Below are positions 50,417 through 60,530 of a stretch of 60,530 nt of DNA, one piece after another (within the stretch, counting starts at the first letter, position 1; every line of letters starts with the position of its first letter). Source of the DNA: Frankiales bacterium (GTDB taxonomy: Bacteria > Actinomycetota > Actinomycetes > Mycobacteriales > SCTD01); assembly GCA_025465465.1 (NCBI GenBank), contig JAODND010000056.1:1-60530 (forward strand), read 5' to 3'. Under the pieces are notes generated by a model. The model was not told where the DNA came from. It made no database searches and saw nothing but the letters and a program-made list of their open reading frames with translations. A program made the position numbers and the translations under genes.

Positions 50417-53230
50417 ATGACCGTGGCGGTCGTGTTGCGATGGGTCGAGCTGGCGGTGTTTGCGCTGCTCGCCTCTGTGTCGGTGCGCAGGTACCTCCGG
50501 CATCGCGAGAGTGCCGCGCTCTACATCGCTGCCCCCTTCACCATCCTGGCGCTGAGCCTGTCGCTGGTCCTGACGCTGCCTGCGAGCCCGTCGGGGGTCG
50601 CGACCTGGATCCTGGTCCGGGCGCTGCTGTCGCTGCTCGCCGTGTTCCCGGTCTGCCTCTACCTGTTCCTGGCGTGCTTCGAGGCGCCGGCTCGTTCGCT
50701 GCGCCGCTATGCCCTCGTGCTGAGTCCCTTGGCGCTGACGCTGCCCTGGGTGTGTGTCCACCTGCCTGCGCCAGGCCAGCCTCGTTCGTTGCTCCTCACC
50801 GTCTACCTCGCACTGTTCGGCGCACAGTGGATCGGCATCAACCTCGGCGTCGCCTGGCGGCTGTGGACGGCGGGTCAGGGGCTGCCGACGGCGCCTCGGC
50901 GGCGAGCCCGGACCATCGCCTTCGGGATCACCGGGCTGGCGATCGACTTCGTGCTGGGAGTCGCAGCACCGGCCGCCGGCGCAAACCGCGAGGTCGCAGC
51001 GACCACCATCCTGATGGGGACCGTCTCGGCCATCCTCGTGCTGGTGGGCTTCTCTCCCCCGCGGCTGCTGGTGCGGATCTGGAGCCTTCGGGAGGAACAG
51101 GCACTCAGCGCGGCGATGACCGAGCTGGTCGCGGCCGAGTCGACGGCGGAGGTGACCGATGTGCTGCTGCCCGCCATCGGCAGGCTGGTCGGCGCCGAGG
51201 CCCTCGCGCTTCGCGCCCTGAGCGGCGAGCTGCTGGCCTGCATCGGCTCACCTCCGGACGCGGCAGCTCCGGCGAGCGGCCAACGCACCGCCCAGCTCGA
51301 GGCCGCCGGGCCGCATGCCGACGTCCTCCGGATGGGTCCAAGCCACTTCAGGGTGCTGACCACGACGTGCGAGCTGGACGTCTGGCTCAGCGTGTACGCC
51401 CCGTTCTTCGGCAGGGCCGAGCTCGTCCACCTCCGCTCGCTCGGATCGCTGCTCGAGCTGTCGGTCTCCCGCGCCCAGGCTCGGGCCCGGGAGTCCGCGG
51501 CCGCGGCTGCGCTGCTCGAGGCGCAGGAGATCGCGCAGGTGGGCAGCTGGAGCTGGGAGGAAGGCTCGCTCAAGCAGAGCTGGTCGGAGCAGATGTCACG
51601 GCTGTTCGGCCTGGCGCACATCGTCGACGGCCCGACCTACGAGCAGGCCATCGCCGTCGTCCACCCCGATGACCGGGCCGTCAACGCGGAGCAGTTCGAA
51701 CGTGCCATCGCAGCCCGGACCGGCTACAGCCGCGACTACCGGATCGTGCGCCCGACCGGAGAGGTCCGGTGGGTCCGCAGCCGGTGCAAGGCCGTCATCG
51801 ACCCGCAGACCGGCCTGCTCACGCTCGCCGGGACAGCGCAGGACATCACCGACGACGTCGCCCTGCGCGAACGCCTCAGCGAGCTGGCCCTTACCGACGC
51901 GCTGACGGGCCTGCCCAACCGGACCCTGCTCGGCGATCGCCTGACCCAGGCGCTGGCACACACGGCCCGCCGGCCCGAGTCCCGCGTCGCGGTCCTGTTC
52001 CTGGACATCGACCGGTTCAAGGTCATCAACGACTCCCTCGGTCACGAGGCAGGCGATGCGGTCCTGCTCGAAGTCGCCGAGCGGCTGACCGCAACCATCC
52101 GGGCGGGCGAGACGGTGGCGCGCATCGGCGGGGACGAGTTCGTCGTCGTCTGCGACGAGGTGCAGCACCCCGGCGACGCCCTGGCCCTGGCCGAACGTCT
52201 GCAGGAGGCGCTCCGCGCACCGCTGCGGGTCGGCAACGCGGGCCTGGTCGTCACCCTCAGCTGCGGGATCGCCATCAGTGACGACGGGGACGCGTCCGCG
52301 TCGTCGCTGCTCCGCGACGCCGACGAGGCGCTCTATCGCGCCAAGGCGGCCGGCCGCGACCGGTCGGTGGTCTTCGAGGACACCATGCGCGAGGAGACCC
52401 TGGAGCGGCTGCAGACGGAGATCGAGCTGCGCAGGGCGCTGGAGGAGGGACAGCTGCGGGTGTTCTACCAGCCCCAGGTGGATCTCGCGTCAGGGCACCT
52501 CATCGGCGTCGAGGCACTCGTGCGCTGGGACCATCCCACCCGCGGACTGGTCTCGCCGGACGCCTTCATCCCGATCGCCGAGGAGACCGGCCTCATCGTC
52601 CCGCTGGGCGAATGGGTGCTCCGCACCGCCCTCGAGCAGGTCGCGGTGTGGCAGCAGGAGCTGCACCTGCCGCGGCTGAGCATGGCCGTCAACCTCTCCG
52701 CCGCGCAGCTCGCCCAGCCCAGGCTCGCCGAGACCATCCGCCAGGCGCTCACCGACGCTGGTGTCCACGCGAGCACGTTGGAGCTGGAGATCACCGAGAG
52801 CGTCCTCATGACGGACGGACCTGACGTCAACGCCGCGCTGGTCGCCCTCCATGAGCTGGGCGTGCGGCTCAGCGTCGACGACTTCGGCACGGGGTACTCA
52901 TCGCTGGCCTACCTGCGGCGCTTCCCTGTCGACGCCTTGAAGATCGACCGGTCCTTCACCCGCGGCGTCCACACCGACACCGATGACAGGGCCATCATCA
53001 CGGCGATCATCGCGCTCGCCTCCGCCATGGGCCTGAGCACCGTCGCCGAGGGCGTCGAGACCGCCGAGCAGCGGGCGCAGCTCGAAACGCTCGGCTGCGA
53101 CCGCGGGCAGGGCTACCTGTTTGCCCGGCCGTTGCCACCGGCGGAGGCCGTCGTCGCGCTGAGGGAGCTTGCCGTGCCCCGGGTGCCATGGCCGCGGATG
53201 GCCGAGAGCCCGGTGCCGGCAGAGCGCTAG
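50417..53230 (+). CDS. Membrane GAF-PAS-GGDEF-EAL protein
   Basis: The 937-residue protein has seven or so transmembrane helices (about 5-215), a GAF-like domain (about 235-355), a PAS domain with PAC (about 375-490), GGDEF (intact at 571-575, RIGGDEFVV) and EAL (Glu699 in VEALVRW; NLSAAQL, EITESVLM, DDFGTGYS, KIDRSF, VAEGVET). Both c-di-GMP synthesis and breakdown sites look complete. The ATG at 50417 follows GTGAGGG; a TTG six bases upstream is possible. It converges on the UbiB-like kinase gene with three bases between stops. Confidence 0.92.
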   Translation: MTVAVVLRWVELAVFALLASVSVRRYLRHRESAALYIAAPFTILALSLSLVLTLPASPSGVATWILVRALLSLLAVFPVCLYLFLACFEAPARSLRRYALVLSPLALTLPWVCVHLPAPGQPRSLLLTVYLALFGAQWIGINLGVAWRLWTAGQGLPTAPRRRARTIAFGITGLAIDFVLGVAAPAAGANREVAATTILMGTVSAILVLVGFSPPRLLVRIWSLREEQALSAAMTELVAAESTAEVTDVLLPAIGRLVGAEALALRALSGELLACIGSPPDAAAPASGQRTAQLEAAGPHADVLRMGPSHFRVLTTTCELDVWLSVYAPFFGRAELVHLRSLGSLLELSVSRAQARARESAAAAALLEAQEIAQVGSWSWEEGSLKQSWSEQMSRLFGLAHIVDGPTYEQAIAVVHPDDRAVNAEQFERAIAARTGYSRDYRIVRPTGEVRWVRSRCKAVIDPQTGLLTLAGTAQDITDDVALRERLSELALTDALTGLPNRTLLGDRLTQALAHTARRPESRVAVLFLDIDRFKVINDSLGHEAGDAVLLEVAERLTATIRAGETVARIGGDEFVVVCDEVQHPGDALALAERLQEALRAPLRVGNAGLVVTLSCGIAISDDGDASASSLLRDADEALYRAKAAGRDRSVVFEDTMREETLERLQTEIELRRALEEGQLRVFYQPQVDLASGHLIGVEALVRWDHPTRGLVSPDAFIPIAEETGLIVPLGEWVLRTALEQVAVWQQELHLPRLSMAVNLSAAQLAQPRLAETIRQALTDAGVHASTLELEITESVLMTDGPDVNAALVALHELGVRLSVDDFGTGYSSLAYLRRFPVDALKIDRSFTRGVHTDTDDRAIITAIIALASAMGLSTVAEGVETAEQRAQLETLGCDRGQGYLFARPLPPAEAVVALRELAVPRVPWPRMAESPVPAER

Positions 53231-53233
53231 CGG

Positions 53234-54910
<1,677 letters not shown>

Positions 54911-54995
54911 CCGCTGGTTCTCCCCCAAGATCACCCGAGCAATCAGGGAGATTGTGCCTAGGTCGCGGGGAGGAGCGCGGGGCGACGGTTGCACC

Positions 54996-57269
54996 ATGAC
55001 TGTTTCCCCACAGCCAGACGACCGGTTCCTGCGGCTGTTCGAGCAGTCCGGGGTCGCGCAGGCCCTCATCGCCCGCGATGGGCGCATCACGGCGATCAAC
55101 CCGGCGGCGGCGACCCTGTTCGGGCGCACCCATGAGGAGGTCGAGGGCCAGCCGCTGCTCTCGCGGATCCCCGAGGAGGACCGAGGCGACGACGAGCGGA
55201 TGCTGCAGGAGCTGCTCGCCGGCCAGCGCGACCAGCTGCAGTTCGAGCGTCGGATGCTCCGGCAGGACGGGACCTGGGTCGACGCCCTGATCTCGGTTGC
55301 CGGTGTGCGGGCGGGGGGTGAGGTCGAGGAGATCTCGGTCTGCCTGCAGGACATCACGGGCCTGAAGACCGCCCAGCGCGCCGCTGAACGGGCCGAAGGA
55401 CGATGGCGTTCTCTCTCGCAGAACGCCAGCGATGTGGCGCTGATCGTCGACCGTGAGCTGATCGTCGAATACGCGAGCCCGGCCCTGACGCAGCTGCTCG
55501 GCTATGCCGAGCACGAGCTGACCGGCCGGTCGCTGCCGTCGCTGGCACATCCTGAGGACGTCGAGCGGGTGGCTGCCGTGATGCGGCGCCTGATCGCGGA
55601 AAGCGGCCGTGAGCTCCAGCTCGAGCACCGCCTGCAGGATCTGACGGGCGCCTGGCGCCGCGTCGAGCAGCGCGTCGTGAACCTCCTGTCCGACCCCTAT
55701 GTCAACGGACTGGTCGTGAACCTGCGCGACGTCACCGAGCGGCACGACCTCGAGACCACGCTGCTCCGGACCGCCTTGGAGGACCCGCTGACCCGGCTGC
55801 CCAACCATGCGCTGCTGATGGACCGCGTCGAGCAGGCGATCGAGGGCGAGCTCGCCGGCGGCGTCAGCTACGCGCTGCTGCTCGTCAACGTCGACAGGCT
55901 GGCCGCGGTGAACGACGTGTTCGGGCACGGGACCGGCGACGAGGTGCTGTGCGCCATCGCCAACACCCTCTGCGCACTGGTCAGACCGAGCGACACGGTG
56001 GCTCGCTATGCCGGCGACGAGTTCGCGATCCTGCTGACCAATGCCGGTGACCTCGACCAGGCGGCCGCCCTCGCGCAGCACGTCGCCGCCGCCGTCAACG
56101 CGGAGCTCACCCGAGACGGGCGACCCGATGTCCACTACTCCGCCTGCGTCGGGATGGCCCACGGCCCCGCCGAGACAGCGGAGGCGCTCGTCTCGGCCGC
56201 CGCCGCGGCCACCGCCCGGGCAAAGGAGCTCGGCCGCGGCCGGTGGCACGTGCTGGAGGACACAGCTCGCGAGCGGGTGTCCGAACACCGGGCCTTGGCC
56301 GGTGAGCTTGCGGCGGCCATCGCGGGCGACCAGCTGGTCGTCCACTACCAGCCCGTCGTCGTGCTCCGCACCGGCGCTGTCGCCGGGTTCGAGGCGCTGG
56401 TCCGCTGGCACCATCCCGAGCGGGGACTGCTCGCGCCGAGCAGCTTCCTGCCGCTCGCTGAGGCACTCGACCTCCAGGCGGGCATCGACACGTGGGTCCT
56501 CGGGCAGGCCTGCCGGACCGCCAAGAGCTGGCCGTCCGGCCCCCGCGGACCACTGTCGATCGCTGTCAACGTCGCACCCGCCCACCTGACCGCGCCGGAC
56601 TTCGTGCAGAGCGTGTGCCGGGCGCTCACCGAGTCGGGCCTCGACCCGGCGTCGCTCATCCTGGAGGTGACCGAAAACGCCGTGGTCGCTGACGTTGCGC
56701 GTGCCCAGGAGGTCCTGACGACCTTGTCCGCCATGGGGGTGCGGGTCGCGATCGACGACTTCGGGACGGGCTACTCCTCGATGCTCCAGCTGCGCCAGCT
56801 GCCGTTCCACAAGCTCAAGATCGACCGCGAGTTCGTGCGGGAGCTGCCGTCGAGCGCTGACGACACCGCGATCTGCGCGAGCGTGCTGAGCCTCGCCGGA
56901 AAGCTCAAGGTCGACGTCATCGCGGAGGGCATCGAGCGGGAGGATCAGGCTGCAGTGCTGGCGTCGCTCGGATGCCGCTATGGCCAAGGCTTCCTGTGGA
57001 GCCCCGGCGTACCCGCCGAGGAGACCGGTGCGCTCGTCGCGCAGCGTCCGTGGGCCACCGCACTGCCCGCTGTCACGTCGCTGCGTCCGCCGAGCCGGCA
57101 CCTCCCGAGCGTCGACCCCGAGGTGTTGGAGGCGGCGCGGGAGCTGCACGAGGCGGGCGCATCTCTGCACACGATCGCAGCCAGCCTCAACAGGTCGCAC
57201 GGGCCGTCGAGCGCGGGCCGACGTTGGCACCCTTCGACCGTCGCCCGGCTGCTCTACCGACCTTCCTAG
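54996..57269 (+). CDS. PAS-PAS-GGDEF-EAL protein with DNA-binding-like tail
   Basis: The 757-residue soluble protein has two PAS domains (about 10-130 and 140-265) and a GGDEF domain with the variant AGDEF at 339-343 (compatible with activity). An EAL domain follows with Glu466 (FEALVRW), NVAPAHL, EVTENAV, DDFGTGYS, KIDREF and IAEGIERED. The last 53 residues (ASLHTIAASLNRS, then GRRWHPSTVARLL) resemble the C-terminal helix motif of serine recombinases and match the tail of the EAL protein at 33315. The ATG at 54996 gives a PAS domain at the N-terminus. The PAS-LuxR gene follows after 45 bp. Confidence 0.9.
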   Translation: MTVSPQPDDRFLRLFEQSGVAQALIARDGRITAINPAAATLFGRTHEEVEGQPLLSRIPEEDRGDDERMLQELLAGQRDQLQFERRMLRQDGTWVDALISVAGVRAGGEVEEISVCLQDITGLKTAQRAAERAEGRWRSLSQNASDVALIVDRELIVEYASPALTQLLGYAEHELTGRSLPSLAHPEDVERVAAVMRRLIAESGRELQLEHRLQDLTGAWRRVEQRVVNLLSDPYVNGLVVNLRDVTERHDLETTLLRTALEDPLTRLPNHALLMDRVEQAIEGELAGGVSYALLLVNVDRLAAVNDVFGHGTGDEVLCAIANTLCALVRPSDTVARYAGDEFAILLTNAGDLDQAAALAQHVAAAVNAELTRDGRPDVHYSACVGMAHGPAETAEALVSAAAAATARAKELGRGRWHVLEDTARERVSEHRALAGELAAAIAGDQLVVHYQPVVVLRTGAVAGFEALVRWHHPERGLLAPSSFLPLAEALDLQAGIDTWVLGQACRTAKSWPSGPRGPLSIAVNVAPAHLTAPDFVQSVCRALTESGLDPASLILEVTENAVVADVARAQEVLTTLSAMGVRVAIDDFGTGYSSMLQLRQLPFHKLKIDREFVRELPSSADDTAICASVLSLAGKLKVDVIAEGIEREDQAAVLASLGCRYGQGFLWSPGVPAEETGALVAQRPWATALPAVTSLRPPSRHLPSVDPEVLEAARELHEAGASLHTIAASLNRSHGPSSAGRRWHPSTVARLLYRPS

Positions 57270-57314
57270 GCAAGCCAGGCCCGTGGTGGGACTGTTGTCG
57301 TCTGGGGGGATGGC

Positions 57315-58367
57315 ATGACGTCTGTCGAGCGGGACCTTCGACCGGTCACCGACGAGGATCGCAACCTCGAAGCCCTGGTGCGCGCCTCACCGTTCCCGGT
57401 GTTCGTGATCCAGCTGCCCGACAGCCTCATCACGGAGGTGAGCGACGCCGCGGTGCAGTTCGCCGGGCGACCCCGGGCCGAGCTGCTGTCGATGAGGCTG
57501 CTGGACTACGTCTTCGACCCCGAGGTCGCGGCGCAGTCGCTGGCGCTGGTGGCCGAGGGCAAGATCGACGGCTACACGCGACAAGGGCGCTACCGGCAGC
57601 CCACCGGCGACTATCGGCCGCTGACCATCCGGATCAGCGCCTTCACGGATCAGTGCCCCCGACGTCGGGCGCTCGCGATGTTCCTGGAGAGCCCACAGGA
57701 GCCCGTCGTCCCACGGGACCAGCCGGACGACGCAGCGGGCTTCGTGCTGGGAACCATCGACGACCAGTGGCGGATCGACCGGATCACCAGCGATGTCGGC
57801 CACCTGCTTCACTACGAGCCGGAGAGCCTGCTGGGCCAGTCGACGTTCACGGTCGTCCACCCGGAGGACATCTCCCACCTGCTGCTGCTCGCCTCCGAGG
57901 CCGCGGCGCGGCAGGGCGAGTCGTCTGGCCGCGTCCGGCTGCGGACAGCCGACGGTGGCTGGATCCAGTGCCGGGTCTCCGTCACCCCGCTCGCCGGGAC
58001 CACCCCGGGCGGCTACGCCTTCGCGATCTCCGCCATCGACCCCGACCGACGGGTGGCGTCACCACGGCAGCGCGAGCTCGAGGACCACCTCAGGCGCATC
58101 GCCCGGGAGGTCTCGGCGTCCGGCGTGGCGGCGCTCACGTCGGACATGCCCACCGCGCTGGACGTGCCCGAGCTCAGCACCCTCACGTCCCGCGAATACG
58201 AGATCGTGGTCCGGCTCGTCGGCGGTGAGCGGGTGTCGGCCATTGCCCGGCGGCTGTTTCTCAGCGAGAGCACGGTGCGCAACCACCTGACCGCGGTCTA
58301 CCGGAAGTTCGGCGTGGCCTCGCAAGGTGAGCTCGTGGCCCGGCTCGGCGCGGCGTCGCGCCCCTGA
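57315..58367 (+). CDS. PAS-PAS-LuxR transcriptional regulator
   Basis: The 350-residue protein has two PAS-like domains (about 15-130 and 145-250) and a C-terminal LuxR HTH (LTSREYEIVVRLVGGERVS, then SESTVRNHLTAVYRKFGV). There is no receiver domain, so a ligand, redox state or partner must provide the signal. It follows the PAS-GGDEF-EAL gene by 45 bp on the same strand, so joint expression is likely. The ATG at 57315 has GGGGGGATGGC just upstream. It converges on the FMN-binding gene. Confidence 0.87.
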   Translation: MTSVERDLRPVTDEDRNLEALVRASPFPVFVIQLPDSLITEVSDAAVQFAGRPRAELLSMRLLDYVFDPEVAAQSLALVAEGKIDGYTRQGRYRQPTGDYRPLTIRISAFTDQCPRRRALAMFLESPQEPVVPRDQPDDAAGFVLGTIDDQWRIDRITSDVGHLLHYEPESLLGQSTFTVVHPEDISHLLLLASEAAARQGESSGRVRLRTADGGWIQCRVSVTPLAGTTPGGYAFAISAIDPDRRVASPRQRELEDHLRRIAREVSASGVAALTSDMPTALDVPELSTLTSREYEIVVRLVGGERVSAIARRLFLSESTVRNHLTAVYRKFGVASQGELVARLGAASRP

Positions 58368-58380
58368 GCCCCTGGGTCAG
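58364..58380. terminator. Small dyad containing both stop codons
   Basis: CTGA (58364-58367) and TCAG (58377-58380) flank CCC and GGG that add inner pairing. The two TGA stops of the convergent LuxR and FMN-binding genes are at mirror positions. The stem is short, so the terminator function is weakly supported. Confidence 0.4.
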
Positions 58381-58856
58381 AGGTGAGCGAGGTCGAGGGC
58401 CGACTGCAACGAGCCGCGGTAGCCGTCGGACGTGTAGGTCGCACCCGAGACAGTGTCGATCTGCGCGCTCTGTGCGTGGACGGCCTCCTGCTCGAGCACC
58501 GGGATCGCAAAGCTGTTGATCTCCCGGTCGCGCCCGCTCCCCTGCGGGTAGTCGATGGCGGTGGCACTCACGACGCGCTTGGACTGCACGCGGATCTGCA
58601 CCTGCACAGGTCCATACCGGGTGTCGACGGACGTGCCGTTGACGACGATGACGGCTGCGGCGTGTACGGCGGTCGGTGACGGGGAGCCGCTGGTCGTCGG
58701 GCCGACGATGCCCGCCGGAGCGAGGGCCTGGCCGGGTCGGCGCGGGGTGCTGGCACGGTTCGTGCTGGTCGGGAACAGGAACAGCAACCCGACCGTCGCC
58801 GCAGTTGCGCCGAGGACGAGGGCGTTGCGACGCGTCCTGCGGACGTGCGGCGTCAC
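58377..58856 (-). CDS. Extracytosolic FMN-binding domain protein (second copy)
   Basis: The 159-residue protein has an N-terminal helix (NALVLGATAATVGLLFLF), a Pro/Thr linker and an FMN_bind domain. The flavinylation motif DTVSGATYTSDGY fits D-x2-[ST]-G-A-T-x-T, where ApbE attaches FMN to the last Thr. It would pass electrons outside the membrane. The GTG at 58856 overlaps the stop of its paralogue upstream. The two proteins are closely similar from VNG to the end, so this is a tandem duplication. Confidence 0.88.
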   Translation of the reverse strand: MTPHVRRTRRNALVLGATAATVGLLFLFPTSTNRASTPRRPGQALAPAGIVGPTTSGSPSPTAVHAAAVIVVNGTSVDTRYGPVQVQIRVQSKRVVSATAIDYPQGSGRDREINSFAIPVLEQEAVHAQSAQIDTVSGATYTSDGYRGSLQSALDLAHL

Positions 58857-59329
58857 AGCGCACCGGCCTGGTGCGCCGCGTCGAGAGCCGACTGAAGCGA
58901 CTGGCGGTAGCCGTCGGAGGTGTAGGTCGCTCCCGACACCGTGTCGACCTGCGCGGTCTGGGCACTGAGCGTCTCTTGGTCGAGCTGCGGGATCGCGAAG
59001 CTGTTGATCTCCTGGTCGCGGCCGCTGCCCTGCGGGTAGTCGACGGCGTTGGCCTTCACGATCCGGCCGGCGCGGACCTGGACCTGGACCTGGACCGGGC
59101 CGAAGCGGGTGTCGGCCGGCTGGCCGTTCACCGTGGTCGTGACGGGTGCGGCGGTGTGCGTGGCCTTCGGCGTGGGCGTCCGGACGGCGGGCGACGTGGC
59201 GACCTGAGGCCGGACGACACCGGCGGGAGCGGCCGCCGTGTGCGGCTGCCCCGAGGCTCCGGTGCGCATGCTCAGGCCGACGACGGCCAGGGTGACGGCG
59301 GACATCGCCGTCGCCGGGCCCCGCCTCAT
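58853..59329 (-). CDS. Extracytosolic FMN-binding domain protein (first copy)
   Basis: The 158-residue protein has a signal or anchor helix (MSAVTLAVVGLSM), a Thr/Pro/Ala linker and an FMN_bind domain with the same DTVSGATYTSDGY motif as its neighbour. Conserved blocks RFGPVQVQVQV and DYPQGSGRDQEINSFAIPQL (trimmed) are shared with it. It starts four bases after the ferric-reductase-like gene, so the three form one operon: membrane reductase followed by two flavinylated carriers. Confidence 0.88.
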   Translation of the reverse strand: MRRGPATAMSAVTLAVVGLSMRTGASGQPHTAAAPAGVVRPQVATSPAVRTPTPKATHTAAPVTTTVNGQPADTRFGPVQVQVQVRAGRIVKANAVDYPQGSGRDQEINSFAIPQLDQETLSAQTAQVDTVSGATYTSDGYRQSLQSALDAAHQAGAL

Positions 59330-59333
59330 GGAG

Positions 59334-60530
59334 TCACCACGTGAACCGCTCCTGGTGCAGCTGGTTGGCGGGCACGCCCGTCTCGAGGACGGCAGCGGCG
59401 GCCGCGTCCATCCACTCGTCCGGCCCGCAGAGGAACACATCGCTCTCACGCAGCTGGGGGGCGAGCCGCTTCAGGGCAGCACTGTCGGACCACTTCGCTG
59501 CAGCGTGGTCCGGCAGCCAGGACGCGCGACGGGAGGGCCGTCGACCCAGCAGGTAGTGCACGGTGACGCCGCGACGCTGGGCGAGATCGTCGAGGTCGGC
59601 GCGGAAGACCAGGTCCGGCTCGCTGCGAGCCCGATAGATCAGGGTGGCTCCGCCGCGCGGGTAGTCGAGGTCTTCGAGGAGCGCGCGCATCGGCGTGATG
59701 CCGATGCCGCAGGCCAGCAGCGTCACCTTGCTGCCGACGCGGTGCTCCCCGGTCAGCTTTCCGTAGGGTCCTTCGATCAGGACGTGGGTCCCGGGGCGGA
59801 GCTGCGCGAGTCGGCCGCTTCCGTCACCCTGGTCCTTGGCCGTGATCTGGATGCGGTCCAGACGTGGCGCGGCCGACAGCGAGTAGGGGTTTCCCCGTGA
59901 CCAGCCCGGGCCGTCGAGGAAGCGGAAGATGAAGAACTGTCCCGCCCTGGCGGGCAGCCGGTGCAGGCCGCGCCCGCCCATCCGCACCGTGACGACGTCG
60001 GCGCTCTCGCGCACGACAGAGGTCACGGTGATGCCGTGCCGCAGGGTCCGCAACAGGGGCAGGCCCACCCTGAACACCGCGACGGCCCCTGCCGCGACGG
60101 CATAGGCGGTCCACCAGTACACCCGGGCGAGCGACGAGGTGGCGAAGTCGGCGCCGGTCCAGATCTCGTGTGGCACGGACAGCCCGACGCCGACATAGGC
60201 ATAGAGATGGAGCAGGTGCCAGGACTCATACCGCAGTGCACGGCGTGCCATCCGCACCGACGTCACCGTCACCACGGTGAGCGCCACGGTGCCGGCCGCG
60301 GCGAGCAGCATCCCGCCGTAGGTCGTCAGCAGCCGCCAGCTCTCGTGGAAGACGTCGCTGTGGTCGCCCAGGGTGTAGCCGATCGTGATGAGGACGACGT
60401 GCAGGACGAGCAGGTTGAACGACCAGAACCCGACCAGCCGGTGCCGCCGGGCCAGCTCGTCCTGGCCGTAGCTCCGCTCGATCACCGGGACGCGGGCCAT
60501 CAGCAGGACCTGGACGAGGAGCAGGTCGGC
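59334..60530 (-). CDS. Ferric reductase-like transmembrane flavoprotein, 5' end missing
   Basis: The frame enters from the right edge (at least 398 residues). It has heme-type membrane helices with His in RRHRLVGFWSF, VLHVVL, WHLLHLYAY and VPHEIW, an FAD domain (RGNPYSLSAAP, trimmed RxYS-like) and an NAD(P)H domain (LLACGIGITPMRALLEDL and FLCGPDEWM). It should move electrons from cytosolic NAD(P)H through FAD and hemes across the membrane, probably to the flavinylated proteins encoded immediately downstream. The start lies outside the window; the ATG at 60500 is internal because coding continues upstream as hydrophobic sequence. Confidence 0.9.
   Translation of the reverse strand, partial: ADLLLVQVLLMARVPVIERSYGQDELARRHRLVGFWSFNLLVLHVVLITIGYTLGDHSDVFHESWRLLTTYGGMLLAAAGTVALTVVTVTSVRMARRALRYESWHLLHLYAYVGVGLSVPHEIWTGADFATSSLARVYWWTAYAVAAGAVAVFRVGLPLLRTLRHGITVTSVVRESADVVTVRMGGRGLHRLPARAGQFFIFRFLDGPGWSRGNPYSLSAAPRLDRIQITAKDQGDGSGRLAQLRPGTHVLIEGPYGKLTGEHRVGSKVTLLACGIGITPMRALLEDLDYPRGGATLIYRARSEPDLVFRADLDDLAQRRGVTVHYLLGRRPSRRASWLPDHAAAKWSDSAALKRLAPQLRESDVFLCGPDEWMDAAAAAVLETGVPANQLHQERFTW

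Overview
The window is very GC-rich and gene-dense, with frequent GTG/TTG starts and TGA stops. It looks like chromosome of a filament- or spore-lineage actinobacterium (Actinomycetota). Lineage markers are mycothiol synthesis (mshA), an SsgA-like cell-division protein, a two-motif RsiG c-di-GMP-responsive anti-sigma factor, an HbhA-like protein and a DosR/DosS-like pair. I cannot name genus or species. I recognise no rRNA, tRNA, insertion sequence, prophage or CRISPR array.

Layout. 1-7.5 kb is a conserved actinobacterial block: gpm, ybjN, mshA, SDR, a methyltransferase, an ssgB-like gene, a hydrolase, DUF2516, hbhA and its XRE regulator. It resembles Mycobacterium tuberculosis Rv0474-Rv0489, rearranged. 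7.6-16.7 kb holds a secreted hydrolase, a partner-switching set (an RsbW-like kinase and a giant HATPase-GAF-PP2C phosphatase), a two-component pair, a cupredoxin lipoprotein and a MerR regulator with a textbook 19-bp-spacer promoter. 16.8-25 kb holds a polytopic membrane protein coupled to a Baeyer-Villiger-type monooxygenase, then an rsiG-asparaginase-Ser/Thr-kinase operon divergent from a PATAN/coiled-coil protein. 25-33 kb has a nonsense-interrupted AbiEi/nuclease-like gene bracketed by 63-bp palindromes, ygfZ, a secreted IPT-repeat protein, a Fur regulator, a hairpin-rich spacer and a pabC-like gene. 33-42 kb carries two c-di-GMP proteins, small secreted or nickel-type proteins, a LuxR-type ATPase regulator and a second anti-sigma-kinase pair. 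42-49 kb is a dormancy-like module (heme GAF kinase, DosR-like regulator, PPOX, Acg nitroreductase, small membrane protein), then a phospholipase D and a metalloprotease. 49-60.5 kb has an FKBP lipoprotein, two more GGDEF-EAL proteins, a UbiB-type kinase, a PAS-LuxR regulator and an extracytosolic flavin redox operon running off the right edge.

Together the genes are dominated by signalling: four c-di-GMP turnover proteins plus the RsiG effector, two HATPase/anti-sigma modules and two histidine kinase/regulator pairs. The most unusual DNA-level features are a family of exactly 63-bp palindromes whose ends are stop codons, a wider habit of placing both stop codons of convergent genes inside one hairpin, and the interrupted nuclease-like gene lying between two of the 63-bp elements.
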